Of a stretch of DNA of 64,000 bases, positions 16,674 to 25,717 are shown piece after piece. Source of the DNA: an uncultured Hungatella sp. (lineage in GTDB: Bacteria; Bacillota; Clostridia; Lachnospirales; Lachnospiraceae); assembly GCA_949879795.1 (NCBI GenBank), contig CATLBR010000015.1, positions 1-64,000 on the forward strand. Direction: 5' to 3'. Under the pieces are notes generated by a model. It had not been told where the DNA came from. It saw only the letters and a list, made by a program, of their open reading frames with translations, and ran no database searches. The translations under genes and the position numbers were made by a program. Each line of letters starts with the position of its first letter. The stretch's first letter is position 1.

Positions 16674-16979
16674 ATGGTCCGGGTGATTCCGCCCTGGAGA
16701 TGCCCCACTGCCCTATGCGCCGATGGCGGTGGAAGGCGGATAAAAAGGCGTATCGGCAAACCATTGGAAACGGTGGGACGCAAAGCCAGAGGCTGGGACG
16801 CAGGATATAACATAAACAAGAATATCCGCGTGACGCTCGTTCGGTTGCATTTAGGCAAACCAGGGGAAACACTGGGACCGCAAAGCCAGAGGCTAAGGGG
16901 CGACGGGCCCTACGCTCGTTCGGCTACCGGATTCTTTGCGTCCGACAGCAAACAGATGCTTGCAAAGAAAGGAAGATGA
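16674..16979 (+). CDS. Possible 101-codon leader ORF spanning the tandem riboswitches
   Basis: An ATG 7 bp after AAAGGAGG starts a frame that runs without stop through both riboswitch aptamers. It ends in a TGA that overlaps the ATG at 16976, the first in-frame ATG of the adhesin gene. The product is Arg/Gly-rich with no recognisable domain, and its codons are simply the riboswitch sequence. It may be a chance frame. If translated, ribosomes would unfold the aptamers and couple to the adhesin start. Low confidence as a protein; listed because its ribosome binding site is unusually good. Confidence 0.25.
   Translation: MVRVIPPWRCPTALCADGGGRRIKRRIGKPLETVGRKARGWDAGYNINKNIRVTLVRLHLGKPGETLGPQSQRLRGDGPYARSATGFFASDSKQMLAKKGR
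16745..16850 (+). promoter_or_regulatory. Cyclic di-GMP-I riboswitch, first of a tandem pair
   Basis: GGCAAACC (16755-16762), a short stem with GGAAAC cap, then GGGACGCAAAGCC match the GEMM-I core. The variable second stem spans about 16787-16840. The following sequence TTCGGTTGCAT closes the element and leads straight into the second aptamer. Confidence 0.82.
16848..16945 (+). promoter_or_regulatory. Cyclic di-GMP-I riboswitch, second of a tandem pair
   Basis: GGCAAACC (16854-16861), a stem with GGAAAC cap and GGGACCGCAAAGCC form a GEMM-I core with one extra C compared with its neighbour. It closes at GGCTACCGG. Then TTCTTTGC (16932-16939) is complementary to GCAAAGAA (16962-16969), which borders the adhesin ribosome binding site; a matching arrangement occurs in the divergent leader. 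Confidence 0.82.
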
Positions 16980-16984
16980 AGTTT

Positions 16985-19900
16985 ATGAAACGAAAACGAA
17001 AAAGATTTTTGAAGCGTGGATTCGCAATGTTCCTCGTGCTTGTGACGTGCGTGGGCATGACCCCAAGCATGGCATTCGCGGCGGGGAATGATATGGCTGT
17101 TGTAGCTGGGGAAGCTGAGGATTTTGACAGTAATGAGGCTGACACGGATGTCACAGCTGACGGCCGGGATGTGGATGCGGGCGACGATGACTCTGAAGCT
17201 ATTGGTGATAATACCAGTGTCAATGGACTTTCTGAGGCAGAGATAACCGTAGACCTCAGCAATGGCGAAGAAAAATCTAATGCCGAAGAAAATGACAGCG
17301 AATCTGAAGACGCTGGTAATAACTCCAGTGTCAATGATTTTTCTGAGTCAGGGATAACCGTAACCCTCAACGATGATGAGGCAAAACCAGACAGCAACGA
17401 GAATCTTGACGGTGGCGTAAAATTAGACACCAATGAGAATCCTGATGGTGACACCAAGACAGAAAGCAATGAGAATCCTGATGGTGACACTAAGGCAGAA
17501 GGCAACGAGAATTCTGATGGTGACGTAAATTCAGAGGGTAATGAACCCCCTGATGGCGACATGGAGTCAGAAGGTAGCGAGAATCCTGATGACGACACCA
17601 AGTCAGAAGGCAGCGAGAATCCTGATGACGACACCAAGTCAGAAGGCAGCGAGAATCCTGATGACGACACCAAGTCAGAAGGCAGCGAGAATTCTGATGG
17701 TGATACAAAGTCAGAAGGCAACGAGAATTCTGATGGTGATACAAAGTCAGAAGGCAATGAAAATCCTGATGGTGAGTCAAAACCTGAAGATAAAGAAAAC
17801 CCTGATGACAACATAAAAGAGGATGAAGATGGCAATACTAGTGAGTCCGAGCATGATTCTTCTTACAGTGATACCACAAGCGAAACCAATGCAGAGACAG
17901 GAGAGACTACCACCACCACTATCTCTGGCTGGACTGATATTGATGACAAGCTCCCTAATAAGAAGACTGAAACTTCCGAGGAGACCGTCAAGGTCACAGT
18001 CACTGATAAAGATGGAGAGATCTTGGAAGAATCCGGTTCTGTGAAAGGTGAATCGACTACTACCACTACGACTACTACGACTGCCACCGAGCCTGGTACT
18101 CCAGAAGACGAGAAGGGACCAACGGTTGATGTGAAGCCTGGTGAAACCATCTCAACTACTAATCCGGGCGAGTTTGTCACTACTGATACAAACGAGGAGA
18201 CAAAAACCGAGACAAAGGTTGAGAGTCAAATTCCTTCTAAGGATATCACTGTTGAACTGAAACCTGGCGAGAATAAGACAGGTACGGCTTCACTGACTGA
18301 TCAGGAACTAGCAGATCTTTTGTTATGGAATGATAAAAATTATCCTTTGAATGAGATACTTTCAGAACCGAAAGTTGAGACCAATGAGAACGGTGAAACA
18401 GTTACAACATCTACCTCTCAGGAAGATGATAAATTTATCAAGACAGTTGTTACTGAGAAAAAGGATGGTTCTAAGGTCGAGGAGAAAACCACTGTTGAAC
18501 TCAAGGGTACTCCCAATGATAAGGGTGGAACAAACGTAACCGAATATACAATCACTACGGTTACTACCATAATCGGAGCCCCCGAGACCAGTGAAAAGGT
18601 TGAGACAGGCGATGTGACTACAGAATCCAAGACGGAAACAAGCAATCTCCCAGATGAGGAGGAGACCTATATTACCTTGCCGGATAAGCCGGAATCAAGC
18701 GAAAGCACTGCTGAGGACGGCACAAAAACCGTGGTGACAGTGGAGGAAATTAAAGATGACGATGGTCAAACCGTTGGCTATCAGACGACGACAACTGTTA
18801 CCAGCGCTGACGGCAAGCAGGTTTCCACTTCCAGTGAGTCTGTGTGGGGTAGGAAGACCACCGTTGTCACCTCTTATCAAAAGGACATTACTACAACTAC
18901 CAGTACGGGCATAAACAAGGTTGTTACCACCACTACCACACTCATTACTCAGGGTACCACTGTGAGTAACCACAAGATTACTGCCACTGACCGAGAGATT
19001 ACAGCATCTATGAGTAAGGTGACTGCTGGTGATGATAACGGCAAGGTCGTTATGACTCCATCTGTGACACCTGATGTGAAAGAACCTGCGTCCGGTAAAG
19101 TCGATACAACAACAGACCTGTATCACCGGCCTGATGGTACATTTACCGCAACTCCAACTGATAGGAAAGACTCAAATGGAAACACAATCTATGCAGCTAC
19201 AGTTACACTTAAGGATAATAAAAAGATTGAAGTAGAAGTCGCCAAAGATCAACAGGGTAACTGGATCCCTGTTAATAATGATTTTGAGTGGTTTGGAGAG
19301 TATGGTCTTGAAAGTGCTATTCGCGTCAAAGCGCCAGGCAGTAGTGGTAACCCAGCTTACACTTGGCAGCCTCATCAGTTTGTTCTGAAGAATAAAAATG
19401 GTGAGAAGTTCTATGTATACTGCGCCGATTTTGAAGTTAGCCCGTCTAACGGTGCAGCATATACTATGACCAATATTGAGGATGCAGAATATTATGGAAA
19501 GGATGCTGCAGAACATATTCGTTATATCGCTGAAAACGGTTATTGGGGCACTACTTCAGGTACTGGAAGTTTAGCGGAATTAAAAAGCTGGCTGAGTAAA
19601 CAATCAAATACCGGCCTTACCTCAGATCAAATTAATCGTTTGACTGCAGGCCAGGCACTGACTGCAACTCAAGCAGCTATTTGGCACTTTGGAAACAGCG
19701 GTGACCAAAAAGTGAATGGCGATATCGTTGGTCAGTACTACAATGGTGGCAATAGTTTCAGTCAAATTGGTGACACTGCTGATGATAGAATTTTGACTCA
19801 AAAACTTTATGAGTTTCTGATTAAAGGACAGACAGAAGCTCCAGATGAGACAGTTTTTATCACAGAGGACGTTTTTGCTACCAGCTCTACCATCACTATA

Positions 19901-21184
19901 GGCGAGAAAATCACTGAAACGGACGAAAATGGTGAGACCGTATTCAAAATGACCGAAGATAATAAAGCCATTTATAAAGCAGATGTTTCTTTCGGTATGT
20001 CTGTAGTACCTAGCAAGAATGGTGATTTGATCGTACAGGTATTTCTTGATGGAAATGTAATTGAGACCAAGCGTTTGGCTGGCGAGAATAAAGAAGGTCA
20101 GAATTATGGTAAAATCAGTCCAGACGAAAATGGTAACTATACTATTTCCGGTCTGGAATTGCCAAACGGTTCCAGGATTACCCTTAATTTGTCTGGTACT
20201 CAGGAGTTGGCAAAAGGTATATATTTGTATACCTGCAAGACAGGAATGACAGGTTCCCAAACATTCGTTGGTATGGGTGAAGGTGAACGCGATGTTGACC
20301 TGTCTGTAGATATTGATTTTAATGTCAAAGAATCTGAGGCAACAATTAGCAAGACCGAGTCCGGTAATACCCAGGAAAAAACTGATACTGAGATCCAGAC
20401 TCGGAAGGATGAGATCACCCAAACACAGGTGTCAGCAGAAATTACTGTCACTACTACTACCACTGAGAAAGATCATACCGAGTGGGAAAATAACTGGAAC
20501 AACAATAAGCGCCCAGAATCAACAGAAGGTGATGATGATGCCGACGCGGATGCCGACGCGGATGCTGACGCGGATGCGGATGCCGACGCGGATGCTGACG
20601 CGGACGCGGATGCGGATGCCGACGCGGATGCGGATGCTGACGCGGACGCGGATGCGGATGCCGACGCGGATGCGGATGCCGACGCGGACGCGGATGCGGA
20701 TGCCGACGCGGATGCGGATGCCGACGCGGATGCTGACGCGGACGCGGATGCGGATGCCGACGCGGATGCTGACGCGGACGCGGATGCTGACGCGGATGCG
20801 GATGCCGACGCGGACGCGGATGCGGATGCCGACGCGGACGCGGATGCGGATGCCGACGCGGACGCGGACGCGGATGCGGATACCGATGACGACACTAACA
20901 TCCCTGGCGGAAATGTCCCCAGTGGCGGTACTGTAACAAGAAGAAGGACGAATATCCCAAGTGAGAATGTACCTTTGACAAGTATCCCTAATGAAGAAGT
21001 GCCTCTGGCAAATATTCCTGATGAGGACGTTCCCTTGGCGAACATTCCTGATGAGGACGTTCCATTAGCCAGTCTGCCCAAGACCGGGCAGGCATCTGCC
21101 ATGTGGCATGCGATAGCTGCTTTGTCCACCATGAGTTTGGCATGGCTGCTCATACTTGAAAAAAAGAAACGCCAGGATTCCTAA
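16985..21184 (+). CDS. Cell-wall-anchored thioester-domain adhesin with Asp-Ala stalk
   Basis: A 1399-residue surface protein. It has a signal peptide (cut near MAFAAG), an acidic region with about eleven 12-residue DGDTKSEGNENP-type repeats, long Thr/Glu-rich stretches, and a thioester (TQXA-type) domain. The likely thioester pair is Cys813 in VYCADFE and Gln896 in TATQAAIWHF. A beta-rich domain follows, then 57 Asp-Ala dipeptides, VPLANIP-type pre-anchor repeats, LPKTG, a membrane helix and a KKKR tail. Thioester domains bond covalently to host amines in Gram-positive adhesins. ATG 16985 has the better spacing from AAAGGA; ATG 16976 is an alternative that overlaps the leader ORF stop. Tandem riboswitches precede it, and in the sequenced orientation the invertible promoter points away. 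Confidence 0.9.
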   Translation: MKRKRKRFLKRGFAMFLVLVTCVGMTPSMAFAAGNDMAVVAGEAEDFDSNEADTDVTADGRDVDAGDDDSEAIGDNTSVNGLSEAEITVDLSNGEEKSNAEENDSESEDAGNNSSVNDFSESGITVTLNDDEAKPDSNENLDGGVKLDTNENPDGDTKTESNENPDGDTKAEGNENSDGDVNSEGNEPPDGDMESEGSENPDDDTKSEGSENPDDDTKSEGSENPDDDTKSEGSENSDGDTKSEGNENSDGDTKSEGNENPDGESKPEDKENPDDNIKEDEDGNTSESEHDSSYSDTTSETNAETGETTTTTISGWTDIDDKLPNKKTETSEETVKVTVTDKDGEILEESGSVKGESTTTTTTTTTATEPGTPEDEKGPTVDVKPGETISTTNPGEFVTTDTNEETKTETKVESQIPSKDITVELKPGENKTGTASLTDQELADLLLWNDKNYPLNEILSEPKVETNENGETVTTSTSQEDDKFIKTVVTEKKDGSKVEEKTTVELKGTPNDKGGTNVTEYTITTVTTIIGAPETSEKVETGDVTTESKTETSNLPDEEETYITLPDKPESSESTAEDGTKTVVTVEEIKDDDGQTVGYQTTTTVTSADGKQVSTSSESVWGRKTTVVTSYQKDITTTTSTGINKVVTTTTTLITQGTTVSNHKITATDREITASMSKVTAGDDNGKVVMTPSVTPDVKEPASGKVDTTTDLYHRPDGTFTATPTDRKDSNGNTIYAATVTLKDNKKIEVEVAKDQQGNWIPVNNDFEWFGEYGLESAIRVKAPGSSGNPAYTWQPHQFVLKNKNGEKFYVYCADFEVSPSNGAAYTMTNIEDAEYYGKDAAEHIRYIAENGYWGTTSGTGSLAELKSWLSKQSNTGLTSDQINRLTAGQALTATQAAIWHFGNSGDQKVNGDIVGQYYNGGNSFSQIGDTADDRILTQKLYEFLIKGQTEAPDETVFITEDVFATSSTITIGEKITETDENGETVFKMTEDNKAIYKADVSFGMSVVPSKNGDLIVQVFLDGNVIETKRLAGENKEGQNYGKISPDENGNYTISGLELPNGSRITLNLSGTQELAKGIYLYTCKTGMTGSQTFVGMGEGERDVDLSVDIDFNVKESEATISKTESGNTQEKTDTEIQTRKDEITQTQVSAEITVTTTTTEKDHTEWENNWNNNKRPESTEGDDDADADADADADADADADADADADADADADADADADADADADADADADADADADADADADADADADADADADADADADADADADADADADADADADADADADADADADADADADADTDDDTNIPGGNVPSGGTVTRRRTNIPSENVPLTSIPNEEVPLANIPDEDVPLANIPDEDVPLASLPKTGQASAMWHAIAALSTMSLAWLLILEKKKRQDS
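17390..17815 (+). repeat. 36-bp tandem repeats (12-residue acidic units)
   Basis: About eleven in-frame copies encode NPDGDTKSEGNE-like units; copies at 17575-17690 are nearly identical. The encoded region is highly acidic and lacks hydrophobic residues, as in a disordered wall-spanning spacer. Confidence 0.85.
20537..20878 (+). repeat. 57 consecutive Asp-Ala codon pairs
   Basis: 342 bp built only from GAT/GAC and GCG/GCC/GCT codons encode (Asp-Ala)57. Higher-order blocks such as GATGCCGACGCG recur, so slippage or recombination can change length in 6-bp steps without frameshift. It resembles the Ser-Asp stalks of staphylococcal Clf/Sdr adhesins in position and role but uses Asp-Ala. Confidence 0.92.
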
Positions 21185-21216
21185 TGGTGCGGAAGTGAAA
21201 TAATCTGACTTGAATT

Positions 21217-21256
21217 GAGAGAGCCGGGGTTCCCAGTGAGCTCCGGTTCTCTTATT
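21217..21256 (+). terminator. Probable terminator after the thioester adhesin gene
   Basis: GAGAGCCGG and CCGGTTCTC form a stem (one G-U pair) and TTATT follows. It separates the adhesin gene from the next gene, whose ribosome binding site GGAGGAG starts 14 bp on. Confidence 0.6.
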
Positions 21257-21283
21257 ATAAAGAAACTACGGAGGAGTGAGACA

Positions 21284-23062
21284 ATGAAGAGGAAACATTT
21301 CTTCCGTCGGGCGGCAATTTTGCTGCTGGCGGTTGTCGCGATGGCAGTTGTGGCTGCTGCTATGATCCTTTTCGGTCAAAGTGACAAAGACACGACTCTT
21401 TTTCGTCAGAAAGCCGACCTGCTCCGGCAGTCCGTCCTTACGGACTGGGTTGAACTGGAGGTAGGCGTCAATCCCGCTGGAAGTGCGGGACAAGTGGTTT
21501 TCCTCTCTGTCTGTGACGGAAACCAACGCGCCAGCGTCTACAGCGGCACAGGTGAAAACCTGGCCATAGCATGGGACACAGCCGTGGCTCACGCAGATAA
21601 AGCCTTGAAAAAAAGCGGACTCCAGCCAAAATGGGTTAAAGCTGATGTAGTTTACCTTTCTGAAGTTGTCCCGATGTCTGAACTGAAGAGGGGGGTTGTC
21701 GCCTCCCGCCAGCAGTTCTTCCGCTACGGGGTGGCATTTGACCAGAATTTTCAGACTGCCTTGCTGGAGGCAGAGCTCAACGGCGCCCAGATCTACGACT
21801 ATGATAACGGCGGTGTCAGCCTGGACGCGCTGAGATCCTATCTGAAAAAGGCGAAACGCAGGCCCCTCTCCGCACTGCCGGACCAGTGCACCCTGTTCCA
21901 GTGCATCGGCTGGCTGTGTGACGAGAACAGCGACGTCTATGAGCTCAATGCGGGAGGACTGGATTACGGGCGGAGACAGGTGGAGGTTCTGGACGCAGAC
22001 TATGTAAGAGAATTGATCCTGAACGGTTCTGCTTTTCTGAAAGATCAAGTCAGGGAGGACGGCTCTTTTATCTATGGGATCTACCCCTGCTCTGACCAGG
22101 AGATCGAGGGCTACAACATCGTACGCCACGCCAGCACCATCTGGTCTCTCATCTGCCGCTACCGCCTTGTGCCCGATGAGGAGCTGGCGGAAAAGATTGA
22201 CCAGACCATCGGCTACATGCTGAGCCAGATAGTCTATGACGGCGGGGGGAGGGCTTATCTCTATGAGGAGACGGCCGACGAGATCAAGCTGGGAGGCTGC
22301 GGAATCGCGGTGGTCGCCCTGACGGAGTACATGGACGCGTTCCAAAACCGCAGGTACGAGGATGTCTGCACGGCGCTGGGAAATGGGATACTCACCATGA
22401 TGGATCAGGAGAAAGGTACCTATTACCATGTGCTCAAAGGCGATTTCACCCGGAAGAAAGAGTTCCGCACGGTCTACTATGACGGGGAGGCCACGTTTGC
22501 CCTCTGCAGGCTGTACGGCCTCACAGGCGATCAGGTGTGGCTGGATGCCGCCGAGAGCGCGGTGGCACATTTCATAGAAGCAGATTACACACAGTACAAG
22601 GACCACTGGGTGGCCTACAGCATGAACGAGATCACCAAGTACGTCACCGACCGGCCGGACTACTATGTGTTTGCCCTGCAGAACGCTCAGAAGAATTTGA
22701 AAACCATCTCTGAGCGGGACACTACCTACCACACTTACCTGGAACTGCTCATGTCCACCTTTGAGATCTACGACCGGATGGTCCAGAGCGGCGCTTCAAT
22801 CAGCGGTTTTGATCTGTGGCCCTTCCTGGGAGCCATCTATACCAGGGCGAACCGGCAGCTGAACGGGTATTTCTATCCCGAGTACGCCATGTACATGGAA
22901 AATCCCGGCCGTATCCTGGACACCTTCATGGTGCGGCATGACAGCTACCGTGTCCGCATCGACGATGTACAGCACAATATCGGGGGATACTATCTGTACT
23001 GTGTCAACTACGACAAGCTGGTACAGTACGGAATGCTGCTCTGCACCGACATCTTTAATTAA
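21284..23062 (+). CDS. Membrane-anchored alpha-helical toroid-like protein, function unknown
   Basis: A 593-residue protein with an N-terminal membrane anchor (about residues 10-32, positively charged before it), so the bulk is outside the cell. After about 200 residues of mixed fold, repeated helical hairpins with aromatic and acidic residues (for example DGSFIYGIYP, YYDGEATFALCRLYGLTGD) resemble alpha/alpha-toroid proteins such as six-hairpin glycosidases. No catalytic pair can be assigned. The start at 21284 follows GGAGGAG; the frame extends upstream through the terminator but has no better signal. It follows the adhesin gene closely, so a role in surface glycan or adhesin maturation is possible but is only inferred. 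Confidence 0.65.
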   Translation: MKRKHFFRRAAILLLAVVAMAVVAAAMILFGQSDKDTTLFRQKADLLRQSVLTDWVELEVGVNPAGSAGQVVFLSVCDGNQRASVYSGTGENLAIAWDTAVAHADKALKKSGLQPKWVKADVVYLSEVVPMSELKRGVVASRQQFFRYGVAFDQNFQTALLEAELNGAQIYDYDNGGVSLDALRSYLKKAKRRPLSALPDQCTLFQCIGWLCDENSDVYELNAGGLDYGRRQVEVLDADYVRELILNGSAFLKDQVREDGSFIYGIYPCSDQEIEGYNIVRHASTIWSLICRYRLVPDEELAEKIDQTIGYMLSQIVYDGGGRAYLYEETADEIKLGGCGIAVVALTEYMDAFQNRRYEDVCTALGNGILTMMDQEKGTYYHVLKGDFTRKKEFRTVYYDGEATFALCRLYGLTGDQVWLDAAESAVAHFIEADYTQYKDHWVAYSMNEITKYVTDRPDYYVFALQNAQKNLKTISERDTTYHTYLELLMSTFEIYDRMVQSGASISGFDLWPFLGAIYTRANRQLNGYFYPEYAMYMENPGRILDTFMVRHDSYRVRIDDVQHNIGGYYLYCVNYDKLVQYGMLLCTDIFN

Positions 23063-23087
23063 CCAAAACAGAATATACAGAAAATCA

Positions 23088-23136
23088 ACAAGGCTGCGCT
23101 TTTCCGCGAAAACGGCAAAGGCAGCCTTTTATTATA
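23088..23136 (+). terminator. Terminator after the toroid-like gene
   Basis: AAGGCTGC and GCAGCCTT form an 8-bp stem with an inner hairpin, followed by TTATTATA. Confidence 0.65.
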
Positions 23137-23167
23137 CCCTTATGATAAGATATAAATCAAACACTGA

Positions 23168-23794
<627 letters not shown>

Positions 23795-23913
23795 GCGAGC
23801 CCTTTCTGCCTTTTGAATCCGATTTGCGGAGTGCGCCCTCGTCATCCGCGAAAATACATAAAAATGTGATCACGGAACACATAATCTCCAATAAAAATGT
23901 GAGGGAGTGTATT

Positions 23914-24150
23914 TATGGAACGATTGATTATGAATAAGCTGCTGAATTGGAAGAATTCGCCCTACCCCAAGCCGCTGATCTTAAAGGGCGTGCGTCAGGT
24001 GGGCAAGACCTGAGTCCTCAAAGAATTCGGCGGACGCTATTACGAAAATACAGCCTGCCCCAGTTTCAAGTGATTCCCCGGTGCTGGAGCCAGAGCAATC
24101 CTCCCTATGAGGTAGATTTCCTCATCCAGCGGGAGAATGATATTTCCACA
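23914..24150 (+). pseudogene. Decayed AAA ATPase with DUF4143 C-terminus
   Basis: After an ATG at 23914 the frame reads a P-loop ATPase start (LKGVRQVGKT), then TGA where a Trp codon is expected, then VLKEFGGRYYENT. In another frame a DUF4143-like C-terminal piece follows (PYEVDFLIQRENDI). Intact members exceed 380 residues, so most of the middle is deleted. It cannot be functional. Confidence 0.75.
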
Positions 24151-24240
24151 GCCGCCCCGTTGGTCGGGGCGGCGTCTGTGTTGTTGGCGGTAATCCGATG
24201 CCGCTGTTCCTGGCGCCATCCGTGATGGCAGAGCCACGCT
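24151..24240 (-). pseudogene. Diverged fragment of sufB/sufD
   Basis: The minus strand reads ITANNTDAAPTNGAAVEI, like PKITANNTDAALIHEAAIGK in the intact gene 0.7 kb away. Over 24151-24194 against 24881-24924, 37 of 44 bases match. It is fused directly to the end of the DUF4143 scrap. Confidence 0.6.
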
Positions 24241-24252
24241 CGAACCTTCTTG

Positions 24253-24616
24253 TTATGCCGATCTTTCAAATACCACTTTACAGCTTTTAACATAGCATGC
24301 AAGCCCGCACTTTATAACGCTTCTCATCCCGTCCAAGTACAGCTGCTTTTCATAGTGTTCTGTCTCAATCTGTCTCATGGCCTCTTTACATCCGGCCTCC
24401 AGCTTTCCGTTCTCCGCATACTTTACTTCTATTACAATGCCGATTTTTTCGGCAAAATCCTCTATAATAATGTCCGCATACCCTTTTCCGCTTTCGGCGG
24501 GGGCGGGTAAAAAGGTTTACTTTTCCCCGCCTGATCAGCAGTTCCCTGATCATTGCCGTCTTATCTACATAGTAATATCCTTCTGTGCGTATCTCCTCAA
24601 AATTCTCAATTCCCAC
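24253..24616 (-). pseudogene. Decayed AAA-ATPase-like / PD-(D/E)XK nuclease protein
   Basis: The 5' part (VGIENFEEIRTEGYYYVDKT to NLFTRPRR) is the start of the AAA-ATPase-like family also found at 45035-46183. Just before the GKS motif the frame breaks. The sequence resumes in another frame as a PD-(D/E)XK nuclease tail (KGYADIIIED, then IGIVIEVKYAENGKLEAG) and ends at a stop at 24253. Several hundred residues of the middle are missing. The N-terminus has no convincing start codon. Confidence 0.75.
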
Positions 24617-24780
24617 AGGCAGTATTTTTGTTTCATATCATGCATCCACCGCCTTCTCTTTCCCAAACATAGTTATTTTGTAAGTCCGCCGCCGAATAGG
24701 CGGCATAAATTCAGGTATGCCAAGTGCGCCCGCAGACTTTCATGGGTGGTGGCGCGTCCGCCCGCCGGGCGCATGCAGGT

Positions 24781-25716
24781 TTATTTCAAAAACCCGTTGA
24801 CGATCTGGGCCTCGGCTTCGGCCTCGGTGAGTCCCAGGGTCATCAGCTTGATGATCTGCTCTCCCGCGATCTTTCCGATAGCCGCCTCGTGGATCAGAGC
24901 GGCGTCCGTGTTGTTGGCGGTGATCTTGGGGATGGCGCTGATCTTCGCGTTGTCCATGATGATGGCGTCGCACTCGGAGTGGCCGGCGCACCTGGCGTTG
25001 CCGTTGATCTCCGCGTTGAAGATCTGGGTGGAGTCCTCTTTCGCGACGGAGCGTGAGATGACGTTGGCGCTGGAGTCCTCCCCGTTCAGGTTCACCACAA
25101 AGCTGCTCTCCGCGAACTGGCTGCCGTGGGTGAGAAGACGCTCCCTGATCACCAGCTTGGCTCCCGCCGCCAGGTCTGCCTTGGTAGTTCTCCTGGTAGA
25201 ATCCACGCCTTTGATCTGCACCATCTCCATCTCCATGTAGCTGTTCTCCTCCATGGTGACCTCCGTTCCCGGGTTCATGATCCTCTGGCCTCTGCCGTCC
25301 CCGGAGCCGTAGTGCTTCTCTACATATCTGACCTTGGCATCCTTCCCCAGGAAAAATCGGTGGAGTCCGTCATGTTTTGAATCCTGATCACCTCCGTTGT
25401 GGATGCCGCATCCTGCCACGATCACCACGTCAGCGCCGTCCCCGATATAAAAATCATTGTATACCATCTCTGTCAGACCGCTCTGGCTCAGCACCACCGG
25501 GATGTGGACGCTCTCATGCTTTGTGCCCGGCTTGATGTGTATGTCGATGCCCTCCCCTTCTTCCTTGGACACGATCTCGATGTTGGCAGAGTTCACTCTG
25601 CCCGCCATCTGTCCGTTGGCCCGGATGTTGTACGCCCCTGCGGGAACTTCATGGAGGTCGGCCACCTCCTCCAGAAGCCGGAGCTGTATGGAATCCACGT
25701 TCTGTATGCCCGCCAT
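24781..25716 (-). CDS. sufB: SufB/SufD-family Fe-S cluster assembly protein
   Basis: A 311-residue protein of the SufBD beta-helix family, much shorter than the usual 420-470 residues of SufB or SufD. Core strands such as DFYIGDGADVVIVAGCGIHN, NAEINGNARCAGHSECDAII and KITANNTDAALIHEAAIG are present. Together with the SufC-like ATPase directly upstream (stop and start 1 bp apart) it forms a two-gene SufCB unit with no sufS, sufU or sufD. Such minimal SufBC systems are known in archaea and anaerobic clostridia and are thought to scaffold Fe-S clusters in the cytoplasm. The symbol is by family; it could equally be labelled sufD. Confidence 0.85.
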   Translation of the reverse strand: MAGIQNVDSIQLRLLEEVADLHEVPAGAYNIRANGQMAGRVNSANIEIVSKEEGEGIDIHIKPGTKHESVHIPVVLSQSGLTEMVYNDFYIGDGADVVIVAGCGIHNGGDQDSKHDGLHRFFLGKDAKVRYVEKHYGSGDGRGQRIMNPGTEVTMEENSYMEMEMVQIKGVDSTRRTTKADLAAGAKLVIRERLLTHGSQFAESSFVVNLNGEDSSANVISRSVAKEDSTQIFNAEINGNARCAGHSECDAIIMDNAKISAIPKITANNTDAALIHEAAIGKIAGEQIIKLMTLGLTEAEAEAQIVNGFLK

Positions 25717-25717
25717 C

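Noticed and set aside
20473-21153. (Ser-Ala)n frame opposite the Asp-Ala stalk
   Set aside because: A mirror of the repeat tract with no start context.
21266-22732. 488-codon minus-strand frame opposite the toroid-like gene
   Set aside because: No start signal or family features; the sense frame has a ribosome binding site, membrane anchor and coherent fold.
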